A DNA stretch of 64,000 nt from JAGOTP01 sp964567995 (lineage in GTDB: Bacteria > Patescibacteriota > Patescibacteriia > 2-12-FULL-60-25): NCBI GenBank assembly GCA_964567995.1, contig CAZMOB010000006.1, positions 8,154 to 72,153 on the forward strand. Direction: 5' to 3'. The notes under the pieces were generated by a model. The model ran no database searches. It worked only from the letters and a program-made list of their open reading frames with translations, and was not told where the DNA came from. This document shows, piece after piece, positions 31,908-40,771 of this stretch; positions within the stretch are counted from its first letter, which is position 1; every line of letters begins with the position of its first letter. The position numbers and the translations under genes are program-made.

Positions 31908-33968
31908 TTATCTTCGCGGCGCCGTAAAGGTGCAGTAACCACCAGACTGTGGACGTCGGGTTTGAGAGGGTGACTCTGCACCCGCACACCAAACAGCAAC
32001 CTTCCCTTCCATCGCTGGACAACCGACCTCTGACACGGTGGAAGCCCGTGAAGGGTTAGACCAATAGCTGATACAACGACTGCAGCCTGGATTCGTGGTG
32101 TTGTAATTCGAGAGCGTACAAATATCTGCGCCCGTGATTCCGCCACCGGTGATTTCCGTTGCACGTGGGTTACACGTCTCGCGACAACTCGTCGACCAAA
32201 GATGGACTAAGGCTGGGATACAACTTGTGTTAATCCCTGGGAAACGACCTTCCAAACTTCTCACACCGGTTTCAAGACAGGTTCGACAGGCCGCAGCTGG
32301 ATCGGGAACATCGCGCGTCGCTGCTGGGAAACTGCGGCCCCACGTCGTAACGAGACCACCCAAATCACTCACACCCGCCGGACATGCTCCACCTGCACCC
32401 GTGCAGCTCGCTGGATCGGCTCCATAGTAGGTGCGACACGCCGCTCCCGGTGTACCTGGTTCCGGCAAAGGAATATCTGAGGGTTGACCCGAAGCGCTTT
32501 GCGAAGAGCGACCCGTTGCCCGTGTCGTTCCACCCGGTTGAAGCACTGAATCATCCAAAGCATCCTGCGAACGATCGACTTCTCCGATCTCTCCTGTCTG
32601 GAGCTGATCGGACACTTGGACGATCAAAGACACGGCGAGATAGGCGAACAGGACAACGACTAAACCGATGACCGCGTTCACGATAGCCCCCTGTCCCTTT
32701 TGCACCATCTTAGGATCACCTGCGGAAGTTAGATATTGAAACCCGCCGTAGACAAACACCCCTAAAAAGAAAATGCCCGATAACCCGACCAAAATCCGCA
32801 CAATATTTCCAATGACTTGTGGGACCGTCATCTGACCACCAAACGGATCCGGAAAGGTGACGCGGGGAACGGGGGCGGTTCGAGAAGATTGAGCTGGACG
32901 GTTAGGAGGTGTATCGCCGCTTCCAGCCGGATTCGTTGAGCCAGTCGTTCCTGAGTTCTGTTGATTCGGCTGACACACTGGGGCTGGCTCAGTCACACAT
33001 TCGGCTCCAAGCTCACCGCAGACAGCCGTACATCGATCAGTGCATAAAGCTGTCGCCGCGGAGAGCGACGAGTCATTCGAAAAACTACACACCGTTCTGG
33101 GTTCGTCACGACGAATCGGCGTCGTTGTTGCTCGACAACTAAAGGCACAGCGGCCACCGGTTGCGCATCGTGCACCATCGGCACACTCCATCCCACGGGC
33201 ACCACATACCTGCTGACAACGATTTAAACATTGATCGGTATCGGCGGGAGCCGTTGGACGTTCAACGCATGTTCCCAAATCCTCAGCTGATACCGTTGTT
33301 GGTCGGGTGCAAACAATGTCGCATTTGTTGCCTCCGGCATCCGCTCGGCAAGCGGTTCGAGTCGTTGGCTGCAATCCACGACGTGTACATTCACTCGCGA
33401 GCGCTGAAGCGGAACACGGGGCGCTCGCGTTACAAGCCGTAGCCGTATGAATTGTCGCAGTTGGACCATAGAGACAGCTGAATCGGCAGAACCCAACCGT
33501 TCCCGCCGCTGCTCCTGAACGAGCCGGTGGAACACAACTCGGAGCTGCCGCTCCAGTCGCACACGCAATACTTGCAACTCCGGGCGGACGGGCCGCATTA
33601 TACGCGTTACATGTGGTCGTACACGTCGAAGCACAGCCAGTCGCCACGGATCCTTCACAGGTCGGCGGCGCTTCTGGCTTACAATTACAGGGTGAACAGG
33701 CACGTGGAGCCGTGGCACTACAAGTACTCGGTTGAGAGGCATCCACAGTTGCGCGCGGCGACGTTAAACGTCCACAAGTAGTCGCACAAAAACTGGCGCA
33801 CTCCGCATTCGACGTACAAGAGGTGAGCGAACCGGTGAGTGGCGGCGCGATATAGGTCGCGGTACAAGCGATACTACATTCATTCGCGAGAACGGGTGAG
33901 CCCAAGAACAACGAGCTCGCCAAGGCGAAGAACGACCCTACAGCGAGGCAAAAAGAACGCACGGACAT
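31908..33968 (-). CDS. Giant cysteine-rich T4SS pilin-like protein
   Basis: The 686-aa product has a signal peptide (residues 1-28). About 320 residues follow with four repeats of a cysteine module (for example CSIAC, then CTSNAECASFCATTC). A Pro/Thr/Ser linker leads to the pilin core at about residues 385-465 (GNIVRILVGLSGIFFLGVFV; YLTSAGDPKMVQKGQGAIVN), and a second cysteine-rich region of about 200 residues ends the protein. It would put large disulfide-bonded domains on both sides of the pilin segment, outside the cell. No enzyme domain is recognised. Confidence 0.85.
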   Translation of the reverse strand: MSVRSFCLAVGSFFALASSLFLGSPVLANECSIACTATYIAPPLTGSLTSCTSNAECASFCATTCGRLTSPRATVDASQPSTCSATAPRACSPCNCKPEAPPTCEGSVATGCASTCTTTCNAYNAARPPGVASIACATGAAAPSCVPPARSGAAAGTVGFCRFSCLYGPTATIHTATACNASAPCSASALASECTRRGLQPTTRTACRADAGGNKCDIVCTRPTTVSAEDLGTCVERPTAPADTDQCLNRCQQVCGARGMECADGARCATGGRCAFSCRATTTPIRRDEPRTVCSFSNDSSLSAATALCTDRCTAVCGELGAECVTEPAPVCQPNQQNSGTTGSTNPAGSGDTPPNRPAQSSRTAPVPRVTFPDPFGGQMTVPQVIGNIVRILVGLSGIFFLGVFVYGGFQYLTSAGDPKMVQKGQGAIVNAVIGLVVVLFAYLAVSLIVQVSDQLQTGEIGEVDRSQDALDDSVLQPGGTTRATGRSSQSASGQPSDIPLPEPGTPGAACRTYYGADPASCTGAGGACPAGVSDLGGLVTTWGRSFPAATRDVPDPAAACRTCLETGVRSLEGRFPGINTSCIPALVHLWSTSCRETCNPRATEITGGGITGADICTLSNYNTTNPGCSRCISYWSNPSRASTVSEVGCPAMEGKVAVWCAGAESPSQTRRPQSGGYCTFTAPRR

Positions 33969-34021
33969 AGAATGTCTCTATTCTATACGATCCGTCGTCG
34001 GCTGTCAGTCAAAGGTTGTTA

Positions 34022-35452
34022 CTAACGAGTCCAGGTACATTCCGCACTCACTGGCAAGCCCGTCAAATAGCGGTTCAATTCTGTTTGAACAGTCTGACAC
34101 TCGCGCTCAGTACTCCGTCCCGTACAGGTGAAAGCACTTTCGTTGAAGGTCCCGCTGGCAGGGGGTGCTTGGCAAGCATCTCGCACTTGTCTTACCTGTT
34201 CAGCCGAAGCCAAGCTGCTGATCAACCCGGCGGCAATCGAGGGTCGGCAGGTACACGCGCCCTGTACGCCCGCCGTATCACGCGTAACCGCACCTCCAGC
34301 TGGAGCCACCGGGGCAACCGGGGCCTCTGCTCCCGGAGCGGCCGGTGCCGAACCGGCTGGAGACTGTCCTCCAAGTGGCGCACAACACAAAACCTCGGCC
34401 GACTGACCCGGACACCCACGAGTGATACAGGCATTGCGGTTCGTACGTTCTGCGACCGCCGTTTGGCGGCAGGCCCAATCGGGACTCGTGAGATCCTGAG
34501 CCTCATTCCGACCAATGTGTCCGTGTGTAACGGCATACTCAACACAGGTCGCCAAACGAGAGGATCCACCAGACGTAGTCCCCGATCCACTTTCCGACGC
34601 TCCTCCACCAATATCATTCAAGAACCCTAGCACCACACTGCTGATCGTGTAGGAGAAGAAAATCAGCACCAATCCGATCGATGCATTTCTTAGGATATTC
34701 TGCGCTGCTGTAACTTTTTTTGGATCACCCGAAGACAGAATCCACTGGATTCCACCATAGATAAAGATGAGGAGCGCAGCCGAACCAACTATTCCCAGTA
34801 ACCCCTTGATCACTCGTCCAACTAACCCAGCGATCGAATCAACACCTCTAATCGGATTCTGTAACCGAGCGCTGTCCGCTGCTGCGTTTGTTTGCGTATT
34901 CCCTCTCGATGTAGGAGTGGTCGCAGGCGCTTGTTGACCAGGCACAAGACAGGTTGGTGCAGATCCACCGCAAAAACGACCGGTCGGAGCGGGCTGCTGG
35001 GTGCTGGCCGAACGACAGGATTCTTCACAAAAACTGCCGCACACCGTACCTGGCGCCTGTGCATCTCGCCCTTGAGGATTACAACTGCGTTCTTGTTGCG
35101 AAGCCCCGATCGAACATTCAAAAATACATTGCTTGGTTGTTCCAACTCCGACCACGGCGCAACGAGCCGCCCCTGAACCAGCGGTCACACATTGCCCATC
35201 TCGAAAGGACCGGCCACAGGTTCGTTGGCAAGGTTCGGCACAATCCTGATCCGTCAGACAGGAAATAGGCGTCACTTGCGCCTGACACGTAAATCGACAG
35301 GTTCCTGAACCAGCTTGAGCTCCGGCAGAGGGTGGAGTCGTTGGCGTGGTTGGCGCGGGCGTCGTCTGCGCCAAAGTAGCGCCAGACAAACAACTCAGCC
35401 CAACTCCCATAAAGAGAGCAAGTGAAGCAAATCGGATGAAGAAGCGTAGCAT
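34022..35452 (-). CDS. Cysteine-rich T4SS pilin-like protein
   Basis: The 476-aa product has a signal peptide (to about residue 28) and a Pro/Thr spacer. Two copies of the six-cysteine module follow (CRFTC...CLTDQDCAEPCQRTC; CIFEC...CGSFCEESC), then the pilin core at about residues 205-280 (GRVIKGLLGIVGSAALLIFI; ILSSGDPKKVTAAQNILRNA) and a second domain with further cysteines (CITRGCPGQSAEVLCC). Its layout matches the 686-aa protein. Only 8 nt separate it from the preceding gene. Confidence 0.85.
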   Translation of the reverse strand: MLRFFIRFASLALFMGVGLSCLSGATLAQTTPAPTTPTTPPSAGAQAGSGTCRFTCQAQVTPISCLTDQDCAEPCQRTCGRSFRDGQCVTAGSGAARCAVVGVGTTKQCIFECSIGASQQERSCNPQGRDAQAPGTVCGSFCEESCRSASTQQPAPTGRFCGGSAPTCLVPGQQAPATTPTSRGNTQTNAAADSARLQNPIRGVDSIAGLVGRVIKGLLGIVGSAALLIFIYGGIQWILSSGDPKKVTAAQNILRNASIGLVLIFFSYTISSVVLGFLNDIGGGASESGSGTTSGGSSRLATCVEYAVTHGHIGRNEAQDLTSPDWACRQTAVAERTNRNACITRGCPGQSAEVLCCAPLGGQSPAGSAPAAPGAEAPVAPVAPAGGAVTRDTAGVQGACTCRPSIAAGLISSLASAEQVRQVRDACQAPPASGTFNESAFTCTGRSTERECQTVQTELNRYLTGLPVSAECTWTR

Positions 35453-35460
35453 AGGAAGAA

Positions 35461-36864
35461 TCAGCCGCGGATAAACACACCTACCAAAAAGTTCACGAGC
35501 GTGTAGCCAAAAAACATGAAGAACAGCCCTTTCAGCGCTTTTCCAATGCGATCTTCGGCCGATTTGACGCTCGAGGCATCACCCGCGATCAGATATTCGA
35601 CCCCGGCGTAAATGAAGACGATCAGCAACAAGACACCGGCGAGACCGAAGAGAAACCGAACAAGATTCAATCCGACTTGAATCATATCCGAGAACTGACA
35701 CCCTCCGTTTTCAATACAGGCGGGCAAGATGAGGCGTGTCAGACCACCGGAATCGGCACTGATGTTGGCCGCTCCGACGACAGAGCTTTCTGGCAATCCA
35801 GTACTCGGTGCGCTTGGAGCAGAAGGAGTTGGAGCAGCGCCCCCCGAGGTTGGATTCGTGGTCGCACCTGGCGCACCCGTGTCTGGCGCCGCGGGTTCAT
35901 TACATAAAAGCAAGGGACGGATTCCCAGATCAGGCGGACAACAGCGAATTGTCTCATCTCCCGGGCAGCCACCTGAGACGCAGCGTTCCCCTTGCTGCGT
36001 AGAACAAATACGTTTGCAAAGCCAGGTCTCACGTGGAGCATTCAATGCCGTTGCCGCACTTTGCACGAGTGACTCGTTCGCTGGATCTCTTTGGATCGCT
36101 CGACGAACACACTCACCCGCCCCCAAACTCGCCGCCTCTCTCGCGGAGGCCGTAACAGCCGATTGTACGCGACTGCGACGATCACCGGTCCCACTAACCG
36201 CTCCGTCCGGAGCCGAAGTAAACCCTTCAATCGCGCGCTCGACGGGTACATCCTGACAAGCGGGAACTGTCTGACCCGTCTGTAGCGTTCGCTGACACGA
36301 TCCATAACAATCCGTTGGCGTTCCACGCGCCCCCGTCGCTCCCGTCGTATTCAAACACGCCTGCACACACGAGCGACACACATCGACTTGTGAAGTGACA
36401 CAGCGTGGAGCCGGACTTGCTGTCCGACACAGCACGTTATTCGCCTGCCCCGTCAACGGAACACGTAAATTGCGGGTGTTACAGACATTCGTCTGACATT
36501 CCGTCGTACAAGCCACATCCCCCGCTGCTCCCATCTCACAGGCGACCGGTGTACGAGTCGTTGCCAAACAGGAACAGCCCGTACACACGCGAAACCCATC
36601 TCGCCCAGCTCGCGTCGAACAAGTCGGCTCCCCAGCGGCTGTCCACCCTTGCGCCTGACATTGCTGACGACAATCCGACACACAGTCCGCGCTTGTTGTA
36701 CACGAAGACGCAGCACCAGCTGCGTCGTTATACACGATATTACATTGAAAGCCGCAGCTTGCCGCATCCACTGTCGGACCAATCAACGACCCTCCCAAAA
36801 CAGCTACCGCTGCTACGAGTCCGATCCCAAGCGTCCGTTGTACCGATCGAAAAAGAGCGAGCAT
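35461..36864 (-). CDS. Cysteine-rich protein with C-terminal T4SS pilin-like core
   Basis: The 467-aa product is the first gene of the pilin-like cluster. After a signal peptide (to about residue 35) come cysteine modules (CGFQC...CTTSADCVSDCRQQC; CSCLATTRTPVAC; CRSCVQACLNT; CKRICSTQQGERC). A Pro/Ser/Thr linker follows, and at the very end the pilin core (VGLNLVRFLFGLAGVLLLIV; YLIAGDASSVKSAEDRIGKA). The order is reversed relative to its neighbours because nothing follows the core. It probably starts the operon that runs to 29926. Confidence 0.85.
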   Translation of the reverse strand: MLALFRSVQRTLGIGLVAAVAVLGGSLIGPTVDAASCGFQCNIVYNDAAGAASSCTTSADCVSDCRQQCQAQGWTAAGEPTCSTRAGRDGFRVCTGCSCLATTRTPVACEMGAAGDVACTTECQTNVCNTRNLRVPLTGQANNVLCRTASPAPRCVTSQVDVCRSCVQACLNTTGATGARGTPTDCYGSCQRTLQTGQTVPACQDVPVERAIEGFTSAPDGAVSGTGDRRSRVQSAVTASAREAASLGAGECVRRAIQRDPANESLVQSAATALNAPRETWLCKRICSTQQGERCVSGGCPGDETIRCCPPDLGIRPLLLCNEPAAPDTGAPGATTNPTSGGAAPTPSAPSAPSTGLPESSVVGAANISADSGGLTRLILPACIENGGCQFSDMIQVGLNLVRFLFGLAGVLLLIVFIYAGVEYLIAGDASSVKSAEDRIGKALKGLFFMFFGYTLVNFLVGVFIRG

Positions 36865-36919
36865 AGAGAATTCCTCTCTATGATATCTGATTCAGCGCCC
36901 GATTGGAACCTAGGGAGTG

Positions 36920-38347
36920 TTACTGAATGGTTTGTGCAATGCGTGCGACGGCATTTCGCATCGAGGTCGCGAGCTCTACACGCGGGTTCAGTGTATCGGC
37001 AATCAGTGTGGAGAACGCTTCTGTCACTGAATTTGGATCATTTCCCTTGTACCAAGAGATAGCCGTCAGGACCTGCGAGGCAAAGACTCCAATTTGTTCA
37101 TCATCCAACTGAGGAGCGAGCTGCGCCTTGCGTGCCGCGGGACGCTTGATGAAATCCAGCACCAACTTGGAAGACTCCGGCTTGATGAGATAGTTCAAGA
37201 AATGCCAAGCCGTATCCGTATTCTGTGATTTCTTCGCCACCGTCCAATACCAGTAGTTGGCCATATTCTTTTCGACTGTTTCGGAGACTTGTGGCAATTT
37301 GGCGATGCCTAAGTTCAACTTAGGTGCACGCGCGTTGATCGTAGCGAGATCGTAAGCGTAGCCGAAATAAAATGCGGTCTTCCCTTGTGTAAAGGCATCC
37401 AACGAATCCGGCTGAGCCGCATTCCAGGTATACGTCGCTTTGTTTGGGTTTGCGAAGTCCGTATAGAACGCCAAGGCGGAATAGGCTGGCGGCTCCTGAC
37501 GCAGGTTCGAAAGTTCAGACGGCATGAGCTGGAAGGTGGGTAATCCCGCTTCATTGGCCATCTTTGCTCCGTTCTGGACCATCAACACCGTTAAGATGTC
37601 TGTCGCACGCGCGATATTGTTCGCTGTCCCTAACGCGACCGCCATCTGTGCAAAACCTTGCTGATCCGGATTCAGCTTCACGATCTTTTCAACTTGCGCC
37701 TGAAAATCAATCCAACTGGTGGCTGGCTCCAAAATACCGGCAGCATTCAAAAGATCCTTGTTGTAATACATGGCGAGCGTATCCAGTGAAACCGGCACAC
37801 CTACGATCCTATCTTGAATATCGGTCGGAACTCCCGGCACCGGTGGAACCAAACTCACCCGACGAATCGTGTCCTGAGCCACGGCATCCGCGAACTGATT
37901 TCGATAGTCGCGTAATGAAATGGTGGGCTCCTCAACCAAGGACCATGCTCGATCGGCCCCAAAGGCCCCGGAAACCGTCACCGAACCGATCTTCACGGTC
38001 TTCGGCATCGCTTGAATCTTCGAAAGGTATTTGCCCGTCCAGTCGTTGTGGATCAAGAAAATATCCGGACCGCGATCATCGGCGAATCCTTCCAACAACT
38101 TTTGTTCGTATTCCTCCAATCGCAATCGACGATACGTGATTTGTACGTTCGGATGGGCTTTCTGATAGAGCGCGATAATCGGTTGATAGGCATCAACATC
38201 ATCCACCACCCCCCACATCTCAAGCGCAACTGGCTTGGAAGCTTCAGCTGCGTCTGGCGATGGCGCTTTACTCCCACACCCAGCCCCCAAGAGCATCAGT
38301 CCCGACACAACGGCTGTGAAACGAAGAAAGAACGAGGAACGAGACAT
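36920..38347 (-). CDS. Extracellular solute-binding lipoprotein, family 1
   Basis: The 475-aa product starts MSRSSFFLRF with a lipoprotein signal (lipobox LGAGC near residue 24). The mature protein has the family 1 pattern of ABC sugar-binding proteins: HPNVQITYRRLRLEEYEQKL, DIFLIHNDW, VPVSLDTLAMYYNKDLL and TAFYFGYAYDL. These proteins usually deliver carbohydrates to an ABC importer. No permease or ATPase genes lie nearby, so its partner is elsewhere or absent. Confidence 0.9.
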   Translation of the reverse strand: MSRSSFFLRFTAVVSGLMLLGAGCGSKAPSPDAAEASKPVALEMWGVVDDVDAYQPIIALYQKAHPNVQITYRRLRLEEYEQKLLEGFADDRGPDIFLIHNDWTGKYLSKIQAMPKTVKIGSVTVSGAFGADRAWSLVEEPTISLRDYRNQFADAVAQDTIRRVSLVPPVPGVPTDIQDRIVGVPVSLDTLAMYYNKDLLNAAGILEPATSWIDFQAQVEKIVKLNPDQQGFAQMAVALGTANNIARATDILTVLMVQNGAKMANEAGLPTFQLMPSELSNLRQEPPAYSALAFYTDFANPNKATYTWNAAQPDSLDAFTQGKTAFYFGYAYDLATINARAPKLNLGIAKLPQVSETVEKNMANYWYWTVAKKSQNTDTAWHFLNYLIKPESSKLVLDFIKRPAARKAQLAPQLDDEQIGVFASQVLTAISWYKGNDPNSVTEAFSTLIADTLNPRVELATSMRNAVARIAQTIQ

Positions 38348-38477
38348 AGATTTATGTGAAGTGTAACATGCCTCTCTTCGACCGCCCATTAATTGACAAA
38401 ATCAGCCAAATAGAGCCACACTCTTGGACTGCTCTTTCGACGGACACAGCCACCCAGAGAAAAGGAATCAACCACGT

Positions 38478-39107
38478 ATGGGATCATACGATGAACAGCG
38501 CCGCCTTCAAGACAGGCTGGATAAAGCGCTCGGCGTCACAAGCCAGCGGTATCCGGCTATGCTGACGAGCATCATCACGGCCAGCGTGGCCGTGGTCAGC
38601 CTTCACTTCAACCTCCTGTCAGAAGCCGTGCTCCTCGAGGGACTCCTACTGATGGGGGCGGTCATCGCTCTCCTATTTCACGTGAGGTGGATCAGCGGGG
38701 AACATCGTTACCTGATCCCGCTGGACGATCAGGGCAAGCCGATGGGTCAACCATTCCGGACGACTGATCGGTTCTTTACCCCCTTCGATGCGCGGCAGCG
38801 TGTCCTCATCCTCGGGCTCACACCCAGCGAAGAGCTCCGGCTGCGCATCGATGTGGAACGCCCCTTCGAAGGCGCCCCCTACCGCATGTGTCGCTTCGAG
38901 GCTCGACTGCTCATCGGCGACTGCTGCCGAGCGCTCAGCCCGAATGAGCTGGACCAGTTCGTCCGCTGGGTGATCACAGGCCTGGAAGAAGCCGACCATA
39001 AGCACTGGAACAGTGCAGAGGACATCGACTTCTTTAGTAGCACCGATCAACCTCTGTTTATAAGGTTACGAGAGATGACCTTCCAGAAGCGCGAGAGCAA
39101 CCCCTAG
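38478..39107 (+). CDS. GC-rich orphan membrane protein (module F)
   Basis: The product is 209 aa from ATG 38478, with AAAGGAA about 12 nt upstream. A polar N-terminus is followed by two transmembrane helices (about residues 28-45 and 50-70), then a soluble domain (residues 80-200) with CRFEARLLIGDCCRALSPNE and a proline-rich beta region. No family is recognised. Codon use (GAG, CTC, CGC) and its own terminator place it with the other modules. It lies between the solute-binding protein and ychF. Confidence 0.7.
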   Translation: MGSYDEQRRLQDRLDKALGVTSQRYPAMLTSIITASVAVVSLHFNLLSEAVLLEGLLLMGAVIALLFHVRWISGEHRYLIPLDDQGKPMGQPFRTTDRFFTPFDARQRVLILGLTPSEELRLRIDVERPFEGAPYRMCRFEARLLIGDCCRALSPNELDQFVRWVITGLEEADHKHWNSAEDIDFFSSTDQPLFIRLREMTFQKRESNP

Positions 39108-39110
39108 ACT

Positions 39111-39170
39111 ACGCCACCCACCGGAGACGCCGCCGCTACTCGGCCGCTTCCTTAGGGTGGCGTCTTCCGT
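39111..39170 (+). terminator. Nested terminator of module F
   Basis: Arms 39111-39119 and 39155-39163 (ACGCCACCC/GGGTGGCGT) enclose further GC-rich pairing. CTTCCGTTT follows. Confidence 0.8.
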
Positions 39171-39188
39171 TTACTCGGCTTATCGCTT

Positions 39189-40274
39189 TTATGTTCCTCC
39201 AATTCTGAAATAACACACATCCCCATCCTGCATCACATAGTCTTTGCCTTCGACACGCGTCAGCCCTTTCGCACGACATCCCGCTTCTCCCCCGTTATCC
39301 AAATAATCTTTCCAGTTCGTCACTTCGACGCGAATAAAATTCTTTTCAAAATCGCCGTGAATTTTTCCAGCCGCCTGAGGCGCTTTCAACCCACGCGTAA
39401 TTGTCCAAGCGCGAGCTTCGTCGGCCCCACTGGTGAGAAACGTGATCAATCCAAGCAGTTCATATGAAGCCAAAATCAATCGATCGAGTCCGGATGAGAC
39501 TTGTCCCATCGCTTCCAAATATTCCTTCGCTTCATCTGGCGACATCGAAGCCAGTTCAGCTTCCATCTTCACACACACAGGTACAAACGCACCTTTGATT
39601 CCCTGAACACGCTCTTTCCAGGACCCGTCCTGTAACTGCGATTCACTCACGTTCACGACGTAGAGCATCGGCTTCATTGTCAGAAACGTGAACGGCTTCA
39701 AAATCGCACGCTCTTCGTCCGTCCATTCAAAGTCACGTAGCATTCTTCCTTCATTCAATTCCGCTAACGCTTTTTTCAACACGGCCACTTCTGCTTCCAA
39801 CACTTTATTCGCTCCCGACTTCATCTGCTTCTCCGCGTTCTGTAATCGTTTTGAGACACTGTCCAAATCAGCGATCGCGAGTTCAGTATTAATCGTTTCC
39901 GCATCGCGCAACGGATTCACTGATCCATCCACGTGCAGAATATTTGAATCTTCAAAGGCACGGACCACCTGGGCGATCGCATCCGTTTCACGAATGTGTG
40001 CCAGGAATTTGTTTCCTAAGCCCTGGCCCTCCGACGCACCTTTCACGAGTCCGGCGATGTCGACGAACTCAATCACGGTTGGAACAACCTTGGCGCTCTT
40101 ATCGAATTCCGCGAGGCGCTTGAGGCGTTCATCCGGCACTTCAACTACTCCGACATTCGGATCAATCGTACAGAAAGGGTAGTTCGCGCAATCCACCTGT
40201 TTCTTGGTGACAGCACTAAACAACGTGGACTTCCCCACGTTCGGTAATCCAACGATTCCAATTTGGAGTGACAT
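39189..40274 (-). CDS. ychF: Redox-regulated ATPase YchF/OLA1 family
   Basis: The product is 361 aa from ATG 40274. The P-loop is GLPNVGKSTLFSAVTKK, switch and G3 motifs follow (PNVGVVEVPD; DIAGLVKGASEGQGLGNKFL), and the C-terminal TGS-like domain ends in VEGKDYVMQDGDVCYFRIG. YchF is an Obg-related P-loop protein that prefers ATP and binds ribosomes. Length is normal (363 in E. coli). Starts further upstream would add non-conserved residues. Confidence 0.96.
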   Translation of the reverse strand: MSLQIGIVGLPNVGKSTLFSAVTKKQVDCANYPFCTIDPNVGVVEVPDERLKRLAEFDKSAKVVPTVIEFVDIAGLVKGASEGQGLGNKFLAHIRETDAIAQVVRAFEDSNILHVDGSVNPLRDAETINTELAIADLDSVSKRLQNAEKQMKSGANKVLEAEVAVLKKALAELNEGRMLRDFEWTDEERAILKPFTFLTMKPMLYVVNVSESQLQDGSWKERVQGIKGAFVPVCVKMEAELASMSPDEAKEYLEAMGQVSSGLDRLILASYELLGLITFLTSGADEARAWTITRGLKAPQAAGKIHGDFEKNFIRVEVTNWKDYLDNGGEAGCRAKGLTRVEGKDYVMQDGDVCYFRIGGT

Positions 40275-40413
40275 AGACGGAGGCATCCTAAGGGGAATCG
40301 TTCGAAAAGGCAACGTGCGTACCCGCCAAAAAATCAAGCACAGCTTATGCACCGAAGCAGCATTGACAGCCCTCCTGCAGGAAGCAGATCCTTCTTCTTT
40401 GGAGGCATGTGTC

Positions 40414-40632
40414 ATGGCACTGAATGCTTCAAGAGACCGTTCGGATGATTGGGACTTCGCACGCGACAGATCCCAGCCCTGCCTGGGCGACCTGATCGCC
40501 GCGCTCTATCCCAAGAGCAACCGTCCCTCAACTGCGGCGGATGTACCCACCGCACTGGAGCGCCCCAACGCGCTCCCCGATGCCCGGCTCGACGAGCCGC
40601 ATCACCCCCTTCCTCAGCAGGCGGCTGCCTAA
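40414..40632 (+). CDS. Short GC-rich orphan gene (module G)
   Basis: The product is 72 aa from ATG 40414. The start is fixed by GGAGG 8 nt upstream (40401-40405). It is polar, rich in Pro, Asp, Arg and Ala, with a short LGDLIAALYPKS helix, and no domain is recognised. It has its own strong terminator and sits between the divergent ychF and tig. The product may be a small regulatory or disordered protein. Coding status rests on the Shine-Dalgarno, codon use and terminator. Confidence 0.55.
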   Translation: MALNASRDRSDDWDFARDRSQPCLGDLIAALYPKSNRPSTAADVPTALERPNALPDARLDEPHHPLPQQAAA

Positions 40633-40645
40633 CGACCGCCGCTCC

Positions 40646-40690
40646 CCGCCCACGGGCCGCCCCTTCTGGCCTCGTGGGCGGTACCGTTTT
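40646..40690 (+). terminator. Terminator of module G
   Basis: Arms 40646-40654 and 40673-40681 (CCGCCCACG/CGTGGGCGG) enclose GGCC/GGCC, followed by TACCGTTTT. Confidence 0.85.
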
Positions 40691-40771
40691 AAAACACTAT
40701 CTCCTTTCTCAGCTCATTTTGACTTCTTCTCGTTTTTCTCGTACGCTCAAAACCACTTTTTTCCCTATTTT

